64,000 bases of DNA from Rhodobacteraceae bacterium IMCC1335 (lineage in GTDB: Bacteria > Pseudomonadota > Alphaproteobacteria > Rhodobacterales > Rhodobacteraceae): the NCBI GenBank assembly GCA_039640495.1, contig CP046864.1:1302001-1366000 (forward strand). Reading direction: 5' to 3'. Shown piece after piece: positions 54,267 to 63,261 of the stretch (the first letter of the stretch is position 1; each line of letters starts with the position of its first letter). The notes under the pieces were generated by a model. The model saw only the letters and a program-made list of their open reading frames with translations, was not told the origin of the DNA and did no database searches. A program made the translations under genes and the position numbers.

Positions 54267-55235
54267 ATGACACTTTTTTTCATTTTGATAACAAGTGCTC
54301 TGGGCGTCTTGGCGGTGGGTTTGGTCTATTGGGGCCCCCGTGAACCCGCAGATTTAAGTTTGCCGACGCCGAAACCGATTGGCGATGATCTCGATCATTA
54401 TTTGCAAGATGCAGAGCGCGCGTATTCCGATATTAAACCCTCCCTAGAAAAACGCATCATTTGGGCAAATGACGGCAAAGAAAAAACGCCGCTATCTGTG
54501 GTGTATTTGCACGGGTTTTCGGCAGCATCTGAAGAAATTAGGCCCGTACCCGATTTGGTCTCAAACGCTTTGGGCAGCAATTTGTTTTTTACCCGCCTGC
54601 AAGGGCATGGGCGCGAAGATAAAGCCCTGGCAGAGGGGACGGTTGCGGGTTGGATGGCGGATTTACAAGAGGCGATTTTAATTGGTGAGCGCTTGGGCGA
54701 GCGGGTTTTACTTATCTCGACCTCGACAGGGGGCACTTTGGCGGCGGCGGCGGCTCTAAATTCGAAGCTGTCCCACAAGCTTGCAGGCTCGGTGTTTGTA
54801 TCGCCAAATTTTGGTATCTTAGATTTTCGCGCGCGGTTCTTAACATGGCCGTTGGCGCGCTATTGGTTGCCGGTTTTTGCGGGCAAAACGCGCCGGTTTG
54901 ACGCCCGCAGCGCGGCGCATGCCGCGACGTGCAGCCTTGTTTATCCATCCGTGGCGGTTCTGCCCGTCGGTGCCTTGGTCAAACAGGTCATGCAATTGGA
55001 TTTTGCAGGCGCAAAAATTCCCAGCTTATTTTTATATTCTTTAAAAGATCAGGTGGTACAGGCTGATAAAATTTTACAGGTAATGCATGCTTGGGGCGGC
55101 CAGAGCACAGGGCAGGAAATTCACTTGGGGCAACAGGATGATGAGAGCTTCCACGTGCTTGCCGGGCATGTCTTGTCGCCTAGCCAAACCAAGCCCGTTG
55201 CCGATATCATCATCAATTGGGCCCAACGCGTTTAA
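54267..55235 (+). CDS. Alpha/beta hydrolase with N-terminal membrane anchor (2 of 2)
   Basis: A 322-residue hydrolase. A hydrophobic segment at 3-22 (FFILITSALGVLAVGLVYWG) suggests a membrane anchor. The core shows VVYLHGFSAASEEIRPVPDLVSNALG, then FFTRLQGHGREDKALAEGTV. The nucleophile elbow is STSTGGT instead of the standard GxSxG, with the first glycine replaced by serine. The triad histidine is in DDESFHVLAGH. Lysophospholipase-like function is possible. It starts at the codon after the first hydrolase's stop. Confidence 0.85.
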   Translation: MTLFFILITSALGVLAVGLVYWGPREPADLSLPTPKPIGDDLDHYLQDAERAYSDIKPSLEKRIIWANDGKEKTPLSVVYLHGFSAASEEIRPVPDLVSNALGSNLFFTRLQGHGREDKALAEGTVAGWMADLQEAILIGERLGERVLLISTSTGGTLAAAAALNSKLSHKLAGSVFVSPNFGILDFRARFLTWPLARYWLPVFAGKTRRFDARSAAHAATCSLVYPSVAVLPVGALVKQVMQLDFAGAKIPSLFLYSLKDQVVQADKILQVMHAWGGQSTGQEIHLGQQDDESFHVLAGHVLSPSQTKPVADIIINWAQRV

Positions 55236-55312
55236 AACGGGAACGGTTACCCAATTTCGTCTCTTAGAAAAGTAAATTGGTGGCGTCTGCTTAACAGAAA
55301 AAAGCGTGGCTT

Positions 55313-55825
55313 TCACTGAAGCAGTATTTCGATTTCAGACGTAATCTTTCGCCCACTGGGACGCGCAACTGAGCCAAAACTCTTAACGATTTGGCCATTT
55401 TGATCGATCAACAATTTATTGAAATTCCAAGACGGCGTGAAGCCAGCAGAGCGTTTCGCCCATTTGAAAAACGGATGCGCATTTGGCCCTTTTACCTTAG
55501 TGATACCGGTCATCGGCATCGTGGTGCTATAACCAAGCTCGCAAAACTCTTTAACATCCGCGTTGCTACCCAATTCTTGGTTGAAATCATTCGAGGGCAC
55601 AGCCAGAACCACCAGACCTTGGTCTTTATAGGTTTCGTGAAGCTTTTGCAGCCCGCTCAACTGACCAGTGAAACCACATCTGCTGGCCGTATTTACAACT
55701 AAAATTGGACGCCCTTTGTAATCCGATAAGGATAGCTCGCCCCCGTCAATATTTTCAAAGGTAAAGTCAAGGGCGGTGGCAGTGCTGGCGGTGATCATCA
55801 TTGCAAATAAAATCCATAGGCGCAT
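55313..55825 (-). CDS. Glutathione peroxidase family protein, exported
   Basis: A 170-residue thiol peroxidase with a signal peptide of about 18 residues (WILFAMMITASTATA), so it acts in the periplasm. The catalytic cysteine is C50 in NTASRCGFTGQLSGLQ. AVPSNDFNQELGSNADVKEFCELGYSTTMPMTGIT follows, and the WNFNKLLIDQNGQIVKSFGS block is standard. It would reduce hydroperoxides with thioredoxin or glutathione. Confidence 0.93.
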   Translation of the reverse strand: MRLWILFAMMITASTATALDFTFENIDGGELSLSDYKGRPILVVNTASRCGFTGQLSGLQKLHETYKDQGLVVLAVPSNDFNQELGSNADVKEFCELGYSTTMPMTGITKVKGPNAHPFFKWAKRSAGFTPSWNFNKLLIDQNGQIVKSFGSVARPSGRKITSEIEILLQ

Positions 55826-55972
55826 GTGAGCTCTTTCGATCAGTCATTCAACTCGTTTGTGCAAAGGTAGATCGGTTGTTGAAAAAACAAGAGCAGACTT
55901 GACGCAGGTTGCTGTTGCTGCAGGCTTGGGCTGGCCTGACCAACGGCTTTAGATCGCAATCGGATATCCTTG

Positions 55973-57796
55973 TTAGGGAGTTTCCATCGCTTCAAGCTCA
56001 TCGATCATCGATGAGATCATCGATAATCCTTGCTGCCAAAATGTTGGATCACTAGCGTCTAAACCAAATGGGGCCAACAGATCTTTGTGATGTTGGGAGC
56101 CGCCGGCCTTTAACATATCGAAGTATTTTTCCTGAAAGCCATCAGGAGCCGCTTCATAAACGGCGTATAGCGCGTTGACCAAACCATCGCCGAATGCATA
56201 GGCGTAAACGTAAAATGGCGAATGCACGAAATGCGGGATATAGGCCCAAAAGGTTTCATAGCCATCCATAAACTCGAAGGCTGGCCCAAGGCTTTCGCCC
56301 TGAACGCTCATCCAAAGCGCGTTGATATCATCGGGCGTGAGTTCGCCGGCTTTTCGTGCCTCATGCAATTTGCACTCAAAATCGTAAAAGGCGATTTGCC
56401 GGATGACCGTGTTGATCATATCTTCCACTTTTCCGGCTAATAATACTTTGCGCTCATTTTGATCTTTGGCGTTTTCCAACATTTTTTTGAAGGTGAGCAT
56501 TTCGCCAAATACGGATGCCGTTTCTGCAAGGGTTAAAGGTGTAGAGGAAAGCATTTCGCCTTGCTTTGCAGCCAGAACTTGATGAACGCCATGCCCCAAT
56601 TCATGCGCCAAAGTCATCACATCGCGCGGTTTTCCCAAGTAATTCAGCATCACATAGGGATGCACATCGGTCACGGTGGGATGCGCGAAAGCACCGGGGG
56701 CTTTACCGGGTTTAACCGGTGCATCTATCCACCCTTTGGTGAAAAACGGTTCAGCCAAATCCGCCAAACGCGGATCAAAGCTTGCATAGGCGCTCATCAC
56801 CGTCTCGCGGGCCTCCGGCCAATCTACCAAACGATCGGTTTCCAGCGGAAGAGGTGCGTTTCGATCCCACACTTGCATTTTATCCAGCCCCAGCCATTTG
56901 CGCTTGAGCTCATAATAACGATGGCTGAGTTGCGGGTAGGCGCTTACCACAGCGTTTCGCAACGCTTCAACCACTTCCGGTTCGACATGGTTGGATAAAT
57001 GCCGACCGGTTTGTGGGCTGGGCATGCCCCGCCAGCGGTCTAAGATCTCTTTTTCTTTGGCTTGCGTGTTGTGCACGCGCGCGAAGGTTTTGATGTTGTC
57101 TTGAAACACATCGGCCAAAGCATATGCTGCGGCTTGGCGGTTATCTCGGTTTTGATCGGTTAAGAAATTTAAAGTGCTCTCGATATTATGCGTTTCGCCT
57201 GCCACGTCGAAAGACAATCCTGCGATTGTTTCATCAAATAGTTTTTCCCACGCATCTCCAACGACACCAAGATCATGCAGAAAATTCTCCAACTCATCAG
57301 ACAGCTGGTAGGGCTTCATCGCTCGGATTTTGTCAAACACCGGCTTATATCGGGCTAATTCCTTGTTCTGCGCAAACAGCGTGTCTAAATGGCCCTCTTC
57401 AAGCCGATTGATCTCGAGGGTGAAAAACACCAAAGGCGTGGTGAAATTGGTGATTTTTTCCTGCGCATCCGACATAAATTTGGCGCGGTTGCTATCGGTG
57501 GTCATTTGATAATAGCGCAGCCCCGCGAAGGACATGATGCGCCCCGCGATGGCGCTGATTTTCTCGTTTCGGTGGATACAGTTGAGCAGTTGATCGGCGT
57601 TTAATGTGGCCAGATTATTTTGATAATCCTGTGCGAATTTTGCACATTCTCCTTCGAGCCATTGCAAGTCGCTGTTCAATTGCGGTGCGTCTTCCGCCGC
57701 GTAAAGGTCACTTAAATCCCATTCAGGCAGATCGCCAAGGTTTTTATCTCCATGAGATGTGTTTGCATCGCGTGGGGCAATAATGGGAAAATACAT
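55973..57796 (-). CDS. pepF: Oligoendopeptidase F (M3 family)
   Basis: A 607-residue cytoplasmic zinc metallopeptidase degrading small peptides. The zinc site HELGHGVHQVL carries the HExxH pair, with the third ligand in LAETASVFGEM. LPEWDLSDLYAAEDAPQ opens the protein, and PHFVHSPFYVYAYAFGDGLVNALYA is the family C-terminal signature. Length is normal. AAAGG seven bases before ATG 57796 supports the start. It appears to be a single-gene unit. Confidence 0.95.
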   Translation of the reverse strand: MYFPIIAPRDANTSHGDKNLGDLPEWDLSDLYAAEDAPQLNSDLQWLEGECAKFAQDYQNNLATLNADQLLNCIHRNEKISAIAGRIMSFAGLRYYQMTTDSNRAKFMSDAQEKITNFTTPLVFFTLEINRLEEGHLDTLFAQNKELARYKPVFDKIRAMKPYQLSDELENFLHDLGVVGDAWEKLFDETIAGLSFDVAGETHNIESTLNFLTDQNRDNRQAAAYALADVFQDNIKTFARVHNTQAKEKEILDRWRGMPSPQTGRHLSNHVEPEVVEALRNAVVSAYPQLSHRYYELKRKWLGLDKMQVWDRNAPLPLETDRLVDWPEARETVMSAYASFDPRLADLAEPFFTKGWIDAPVKPGKAPGAFAHPTVTDVHPYVMLNYLGKPRDVMTLAHELGHGVHQVLAAKQGEMLSSTPLTLAETASVFGEMLTFKKMLENAKDQNERKVLLAGKVEDMINTVIRQIAFYDFECKLHEARKAGELTPDDINALWMSVQGESLGPAFEFMDGYETFWAYIPHFVHSPFYVYAYAFGDGLVNALYAVYEAAPDGFQEKYFDMLKAGGSQHHKDLLAPFGLDASDPTFWQQGLSMISSMIDELEAMETP

Positions 57797-57905
57797 GAAA
57801 AGACCTTTTGTTGTTCAGCTAGAGAGATAAGCCGCTGGGTTTTGAGTTACAAGGGCCTGTTGCGCGCTCGCGCGGACTGGCAGTTTTGGCAAGGTGCTAA
57901 GCAGA

Positions 57906-58793
57906 TCAATCGGCGAAGCCGTAAAGTTTCTTGGGGTTCTCAATCAAAATTTGATCGCGCGTTTTTTCATCGCTGACCACGCGATAAAACGCATCCATCA
58001 AAGACCCCGCATCGGGCATTTCAGCGCCGTTGAGCATGATATGGGGCCAATCTGATCCCCATAGGCAGCGCTCTGGATTGGCGCGCACGAGCCTTGAAAC
58101 AATTTCATCCGTGTCAAAATACGGGGCATTTGCCAGCCGGTAGAGGCCTGACAATTTGATCCAAACCTTGCCGCTATCCAACATTTGATACAGTGCCTCA
58201 AGCCCGGCATTGCCTGTTCCAAGCGTTAAGTCGGGCCATCCGATATGATCAAAACACACATGCACAGGCAGGTTTTGCAGGTCGGTTTGTAATTCGTTCA
58301 TGTGCAGATGGGCATGCATAAGCATTTGAATATGCAAACCCCGATCGGCCAGTTTCGGCGCCATTGCTTTGGCGCCTTTCCAGCTTAAAACACCCCCATG
58401 GACGTAATTCAGCCGCACGCCAGCCATGTTCCAGGCTACGAATTGGTCAAGATCGGCTTCTGAAGCCTGATCGGGAAGCAAGCCAATGCCACGAAAACCT
58501 GCGCCCATTTCGCGCAGGGCCGCCACGGTCACGCTATTATCTGTGCCGTAAAAAATTGAATGCACGATAACCCCGCGGGTGCAGCCCAAATTTTCCAGAT
58601 GACGACGATACAGCCTGATCCACTCTTGAAATGTATGACCGCTCGGGGGGTCTTCCGCGCGGCCCTCATAGAGCGGAAATTCGTTTGCTGCGGCTAGAAG
58701 ATGGACATGCGTATCGCAACTGCCCGGCCGCGCCTTTTTGTGAGGGGGGCGCGCCAAGGCCGGGGCGGGCGCGGTTGGCTTAGGGCTGGACAT
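57906..58793 (-). CDS. Amidohydrolase family protein, LigI-like (2-pyrone-4,6-dicarboxylate hydrolase type)
   Basis: A 295-residue TIM-barrel hydrolase. The metal-binding motif is SCDTHVHLLA, with further family residues in RGIGLLPDQASEADL, GVRLNYVHGGVLSWKG, HVCFDHIGWPD and LWGSDWPHIML, the aspartate of which serves as general base. LigI-like proteins open lactones in aromatic catabolism, but the window has no other such gene. It overlaps the DNA ligase gene's 3' end by 14 bases, so it is read from the ligase transcript. Confidence 0.87.
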   Translation of the reverse strand: MSSPKPTAPAPALARPPHKKARPGSCDTHVHLLAAANEFPLYEGRAEDPPSGHTFQEWIRLYRRHLENLGCTRGVIVHSIFYGTDNSVTVAALREMGAGFRGIGLLPDQASEADLDQFVAWNMAGVRLNYVHGGVLSWKGAKAMAPKLADRGLHIQMLMHAHLHMNELQTDLQNLPVHVCFDHIGWPDLTLGTGNAGLEALYQMLDSGKVWIKLSGLYRLANAPYFDTDEIVSRLVRANPERCLWGSDWPHIMLNGAEMPDAGSLMDAFYRVVSDEKTRDQILIENPKKLYGFAD

Positions 58794-60372
58794 GAAGCAT
58801 TTCCTTTAAGTCGGCCAAGGTATTTGCATCCTCTGGTTTTTTATCGCTGCGCCAGCGTGCCATACGCGGAAAGCGCAGTGCAATACCTGATTTATGGCGC
58901 GTGCTTTCTTGGATGCCTTCAAAGGCTATTTCAAAAACATGCTGCGGCGTGACCTGGCGCACGGGGCCAAATCGTTGCAGCGTATTTTTGCGCACCCAGG
59001 CAGTAATTTTGCGAAATTCGGCATCGCTTAGCCCCGAATAGGCTTTGGTGAAGGGTACGAGCGTTGGGCCATCCCATACAGCAAAGGTGAAATCAGTATA
59101 GAGGTTGGCCCGCCGCCCATGTCCGGCTTGAGCATAGATCATCACGCCGTCAACGGTGCGCGGATCTAGCTTCCATTTCCACCAATGCCCCTTTTTGCGC
59201 CCGGCGATATAGGGGCTCTGGCGTGATTTTATCATCAAACCTTCCGCCAGCTTAGATCGCGCGGCGGCCCGATATTCTGCCAAGTCCTCCCAGCTTTTAG
59301 CTGGAAGTGCGAGTGAAGGGATGATCACATCCTTCGCGTTATGCGTTTGCAAAAGCGCCTCCAATGCGGAGCGACGCTGCGCGAAGGGTTGCGCGCGTAT
59401 ATCGGTGCCTTTCTCCTCGAGCAGGTCATAGGCTAACAGCCGTATTGGCGCAGATTTGAGCAGGCTCGACGGCACTGTTTTGCGCCCAAGGCGTTTTTGT
59501 AAATAATTAAAGGGCAGGGGTTTGTCATCTGCCCAAGCCAATAATTCGCCATCGATCACGGTGCCATGTGGTAATTGTTCAGCCAAAGGGGCCAGCTCGG
59601 GAAACTGATTGTTCACCATCTCTTCACCCCGCGACCAGATGAAACAGGTTTGCTCGCGCACCACCACTTGGGCGCGTATGCCATCCCATTTCCATTCGGC
59701 AGACCACGCGCTGATGTCGCCCAGTTTTGTGGGCTCTGTATCTAAGGCATGTGCAAGGCAAAACGGATAGGGGCGCGATAGATTGATACGGGCGTTTTGC
59801 GCAAGAATAAGATCTTCCCAACTGGTTGTTTGTGGATCCCACTGACCCATTAATTTATGAGCGAGATCGGCAGCATCCTGCCCGGTTGCTTGGGCCAAAG
59901 CGCGCGTCATCAACTTTTGACTGACGCCGATGCGAAAGCCGCCCGTGATTAATTTATTGAACACTAAACGCTCATACCCGTCGCATTCTGTCCAAGCTGA
60001 AAGCATGAAGCCTTTGCGTGTCGCCAGATCCTGACCTTTCAAATTGAGAAGGGCTTGGATCCATTGCTGAAGCGTGCGCGTTGATTTGTACTGCGCAGGC
60101 GGCAGTAAAAGCGAAATGGTTTCGGCCAAATCACCCACAATGTGATAGGTGTTTTCCAACAGCCATAGCGGCAACTCGGCCGCCTCGGCTGCCCAAATAC
60201 GCATTTCGGTGGTGGTGACGCTGCGCGCAGGCCTGCGGCCAGAAAATAGAGCAATGCACCAGACGCGATCTTCAGGCGCGGCGCTTTTAAAATATTCAGA
60301 TAGCGCCGCAAGCTTCGCGTTGGTTTGACTGGCTTCATCCAGTGTTTTGATCAGCTGCGCAAAGGCTTTCAT
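58780..60372 (-). CDS. ATP-dependent DNA ligase (cisplatin-damage-response type)
   Basis: A 530-residue ligase distinct from the essential NAD-dependent LigA. The adenylation motif is EWKWDGIRAQVV with nucleophile K228. FIWSRGEEM, VIDGELLAW and AEGLMIKSRQSPY provide motifs Ia to IV, and KKGHWWKWKLD motif V. The N-terminal 200 residues form the DNA-binding domain. Family members are linked to a conserved repair cluster with an MBL-fold exonuclease, which here overlaps its start by four bases. It likely helps repair crosslinks or gaps under stress. Confidence 0.94.
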   Translation of the reverse strand: MKAFAQLIKTLDEASQTNAKLAALSEYFKSAAPEDRVWCIALFSGRRPARSVTTTEMRIWAAEAAELPLWLLENTYHIVGDLAETISLLLPPAQYKSTRTLQQWIQALLNLKGQDLATRKGFMLSAWTECDGYERLVFNKLITGGFRIGVSQKLMTRALAQATGQDAADLAHKLMGQWDPQTTSWEDLILAQNARINLSRPYPFCLAHALDTEPTKLGDISAWSAEWKWDGIRAQVVVREQTCFIWSRGEEMVNNQFPELAPLAEQLPHGTVIDGELLAWADDKPLPFNYLQKRLGRKTVPSSLLKSAPIRLLAYDLLEEKGTDIRAQPFAQRRSALEALLQTHNAKDVIIPSLALPAKSWEDLAEYRAAARSKLAEGLMIKSRQSPYIAGRKKGHWWKWKLDPRTVDGVMIYAQAGHGRRANLYTDFTFAVWDGPTLVPFTKAYSGLSDAEFRKITAWVRKNTLQRFGPVRQVTPQHVFEIAFEGIQESTRHKSGIALRFPRMARWRSDKKPEDANTLADLKEMLHVQP

Positions 60373-61391
60373 TCGGCGCTCTCTTCCTCAGGCAGCTCAG
60401 CTTCATCCCCCGTAAAATCGGTTTTTACAATGGATGAATTATAGCCCTGATCGTTCAACCAGTTGTTGAATATATCAGTGTAACCATGCGTAACATATAT
60501 GTTTTCTGCGCCAGTTTCTTTGACAACAGCGTTTAAAGCCGGCCAGTCCGCATGATCGGATAAAACAAAGCCCCGATCAAAACCACGCCGCCGCCGAATA
60601 CCGCGCAGCGCCATCCAACCGCTGACGAAACCTGTTGAAGTTTCGCCAAAGCGTTTGGCCCAGGCGCTGCCAAATACCGAAGGAGGCGCCAAAATTAGCG
60701 CACCGCGTTGGGCTTTGCGATCCGTATCTGGCATAATTTTTTGAGTTTTGGGAAGATCAAAACCCTGATCGCGCAAAATATGATTGGTGGCTTCTGTGGC
60801 GCTATGCGTTAAGATTGGACCGATAGTGGCATCCAAGCCGCATAGCAACCGCTGCGCCTTGCCCAGACCGTAGGCGCCCAGAAGGCAGCATTTGCCGGCT
60901 TTGGCCGTTTCTGCCCACCAAGCGTTAATCTGATCAAATACGGTATTTTGAGGTTGCCATTGAAACGCCGGAAGGCCAAAGGTACATTCGCTAATAAAGC
61001 TATGACATTTCAACGGCTCAAAAGGTGTTGTTAATCCATCATTTTCGATTTTGTAATCGCCTGATACCACCCATGTTTCACCTGCAACCTCAATGCGAAT
61101 TTGGGCAGAGCCAGGGATATGGCCGGCGGGGTGAAACGAGACCAGCGCATCTTTAATCTTTCTGGTTTCTCCATAGCGGATGGTTTCCAATACGGGATTG
61201 TTTAAGCGATGCGATATCACAGGAGCAGCAATATCCGTGCTGAGATATCTGTTATGCCCAGGGCGGGCGTGGTCGGCATGACCGTGGGTGAGAAGCGCAC
61301 GATCCACGGGGCGCCACGGGTCAATGTAAAACTCTCCGGCGGGGCAATATATCCCACGATCCGTGAAACGAAGAAGTGCTGGTTTGCTCAT
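60369..61391 (-). CDS. Ligase-associated MBL-fold DNA exonuclease
   Basis: A 340-residue metallo-beta-lactamase-fold nuclease. The metal motif is THGHADHARPGH (H36, H38, D40, H41), followed by HPAGHIPGSAQIRIE, VVSGDYK, the beta-CASP-like region RRGFDRGFVLSDHADWPAL and IYVTHGY. It is the standard partner of the bacterial ATP-dependent ligase downstream. The frame extends to 61469 through the promoter of the divergent aldolase gene; ATG 61391 matches relatives, though no strong ribosome site precedes it. Confidence 0.92.
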   Translation of the reverse strand: MSKPALLRFTDRGIYCPAGEFYIDPWRPVDRALLTHGHADHARPGHNRYLSTDIAAPVISHRLNNPVLETIRYGETRKIKDALVSFHPAGHIPGSAQIRIEVAGETWVVSGDYKIENDGLTTPFEPLKCHSFISECTFGLPAFQWQPQNTVFDQINAWWAETAKAGKCCLLGAYGLGKAQRLLCGLDATIGPILTHSATEATNHILRDQGFDLPKTQKIMPDTDRKAQRGALILAPPSVFGSAWAKRFGETSTGFVSGWMALRGIRRRRGFDRGFVLSDHADWPALNAVVKETGAENIYVTHGYTDIFNNWLNDQGYNSSIVKTDFTGDEAELPEEESAE

Positions 61392-61481
61392 CGCCCAAAC
61401 ATAGATCAAAGCTGGGCTGAGGCCACCCTTGCATCTGTAAGATCGCAGCGTACACTGCGCATCAAACACATGGGGTATATA

Positions 61482-62252
61482 ATGTCACGCATATCGGATT
61501 TTCGGCGAAAAATGTTATCGGGGGCTCCTTTAGCGGGAACCTTCCTGAAAACACCACATTACATCATGATTGAGATTTTGGCGCAGTCTGGATTAGACTT
61601 TTTATGTTTGGATGCCGAACATGCGCCATTTGATCGGGCCGCCATGGATCAATCTATTGCCGTTGCAACAGCGCTTGATTTCCCAATTTTGATTCGGGTG
61701 GGTGACGGCAGCGAGCGCGAAATTTTGCAGGCTTTAGATTATGGCGCGGTTGGTATTGTTGTGCCCCATGTTGACAGCGTTGAAAAAGCGCAGTCGATTA
61801 CCCGTATGGCGCGGTTCGGGCATCGCGGTCGGGGTTATGCCGGATCGACGCGCTGGGCCGGTTATGCCACGCAATCAATGCCCGAACTTTTGCGAAAGTC
61901 GCGTGATGAAACCGTTGTGATCGCTCAGGTGGAAGAGCCAGAGGCGGTTCTTGTTGCAAAGGATCTTGCCTCAATCGAGGGGATTGATGGTCTGTTTGTT
62001 GGGCCGGCTGATTTATCGGTTGGCTATGGTAAAACCGATCAAACCAGCGAAGAATTGCAAGCAGCATTGCGCAGCGTGGGCGAGGCGGCGCGCGCCTCGA
62101 ATAAGGCGTATATGAGCTTTGTGGGTACTGTAGAGCAAGCTGCAGAATGGCACGAGAAATATGGCTTAACGGTGTTTTTTGTGGCTTCTGAGCATAATTG
62201 GCTGCGCGCTGGTGCTGCTGCGGTTGCCAAAGGCGTGCATAAGCTCACTTAA
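61482..62252 (+). CDS. HpcH/HpaI-family aldolase
   Basis: A 256-residue class II aldolase for pyruvate-derived hydroxy acids. It has DFLCLDAEHAPFD with catalytic H47, R72 in ILIRVGDGS, metal ligand glutamate in VIAQVEEPEAV and aspartate in FVGPADLSVGYG. GYAGSTRWAGYA forms the substrate loop typical of 4-hydroxy-2-oxoheptanedioate aldolase relatives. The start is ATG 61482 (GGGG nearby), since the open frame to 61209 overlaps the exonuclease. No pathway genes adjoin it. Confidence 0.9.
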   Translation: MSRISDFRRKMLSGAPLAGTFLKTPHYIMIEILAQSGLDFLCLDAEHAPFDRAAMDQSIAVATALDFPILIRVGDGSEREILQALDYGAVGIVVPHVDSVEKAQSITRMARFGHRGRGYAGSTRWAGYATQSMPELLRKSRDETVVIAQVEEPEAVLVAKDLASIEGIDGLFVGPADLSVGYGKTDQTSEELQAALRSVGEAARASNKAYMSFVGTVEQAAEWHEKYGLTVFFVASEHNWLRAGAAAVAKGVHKLT

Positions 62253-62337
62253 AAACGGTTAAAAAGATCGCTTAGATTAGGCCGCCCCGCGCACCATAGG
62301 GGGGCTGGCCGAATAGCGTTTGAACGTGTTGGTCCCC

Positions 62338-62628
62338 TTACCCAAGCGCGCTGCCCAGCTGCATGGCGACGCCCATGTCACCATCAATAGTCAAACGTCC
62401 ACTCATGAAGGCAGATGCAGGATCTAAATCACCCGCTAAAATGTCTTGAAACGTCTCTGTATTTGCCCGAAGCGTTACCTCTGCCTCTTCATCGCCAGCG
62501 CGCACGCCCGCAGCGTCGATCATAATGCACCCTTCGCCGTCGATATCGAATTTAGCAGAACCACCAAAAGAGGCCTCGCCCATTTTGTTTGTCAGCGCTG
62601 CGACAGCCTGTTCCAAGATTTCACTCAT
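62338..62628 (-). CDS. SCP2 sterol-carrier domain protein
   Basis: A 96-residue single SCP2 domain (FGGSAKFDIDGEGCIMIDAAGV, DPASAFMSGRLTIDGDMGVAMQLGSAL). Such small proteins bind hydrophobic ligands and may carry lipids. The longer frame to 62670 lacks support; AAGGGA six bases before ATG 62628 fixes the start. It is divergent from the TPR gene. Confidence 0.9.
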   Translation of the reverse strand: MSEILEQAVAALTNKMGEASFGGSAKFDIDGEGCIMIDAAGVRAGDEEAEVTLRANTETFQDILAGDLDPASAFMSGRLTIDGDMGVAMQLGSALG

Positions 62629-62686
62629 CACGATTCCCTTTTCCATTTTTACTAGAATAAAGTGATCCATCCACTATCTTAACCCT

Positions 62687-63247
62687 ATGGAGAGTTTTCG
62701 AACAACAATCAAATGCCTAGTCGCCTCAGGCTTCATTTCAGTTTGTGCAACGCTTTGCTCTGCGGATAGATCGGATCAAATCAAGCTTCTGTACAATGAG
62801 CTGGCCACGTCCGACGCAGAAAAATTTGCCGCGATAGAGCGAGAAATAAAGTTACTTTGGTCCTTGTCCGGCTCGCCTGGCGTTGATTTGCTATACAGGC
62901 GCGGCGAAAACAGTTTTCAAGCGCAGCGGTTCGATGTGGCGGCGCAACATTTTAGCGCCGTGATTGAAATGGCGCCAAAGTTTGCTTCAGGACGGCATGG
63001 GCGCGCCCGCGCCTATAAACAGCTTGGCTATTTCGGCCCCGCTATAGAAGATTTGCAAGCCGCCCTAAGGCTTGATGCCATGCATTATCCGTCTCTGGTG
63101 CTGTTGGGCGAAATTTTTGAATATTTTGAACGCCCTGATCTGGCATTTACCGCCTATTCAAAGGTTCTGACTATACATCCGTTTTTAGAAGACGTAAAAA
63201 GCGCCAGAGATCGCGTTGCATCGGCGACCGGCGAGAAGACGCTTTAA
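62687..63247 (+). CDS. Periplasmic TPR protein
   Basis: A 186-residue protein with a likely signal peptide of about 26 residues (IKCLVASGFISVCATLCSA). Tetratricopeptide repeats cover about 67-165: DLLYRRGENSFQAQRFDVAAQHFSAVIEMAPKF, GRARAYKQLGYFGPAIEDLQAALRLDAMHY and VLLGEIFEYFERPDLAFTAYSKVL. TPR arrays bind proteins, and no partner is visible. It lies 14 bases before the helicase gene on the same strand. No ribosome site is clear before ATG 62687. Confidence 0.82.
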   Translation: MESFRTTIKCLVASGFISVCATLCSADRSDQIKLLYNELATSDAEKFAAIEREIKLLWSLSGSPGVDLLYRRGENSFQAQRFDVAAQHFSAVIEMAPKFASGRHGRARAYKQLGYFGPAIEDLQAALRLDAMHYPSLVLLGEIFEYFERPDLAFTAYSKVLTIHPFLEDVKSARDRVASATGEKTL

Positions 63248-63261
63248 TCCTAGAGGGTAAG

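Noticed and set aside
61209..61481. Long N-terminal extension of the HpcH-type aldolase
   Set aside because: It is antisense to the exonuclease gene's 5' end and does not resemble the family; the conserved protein begins at ATG 61482.
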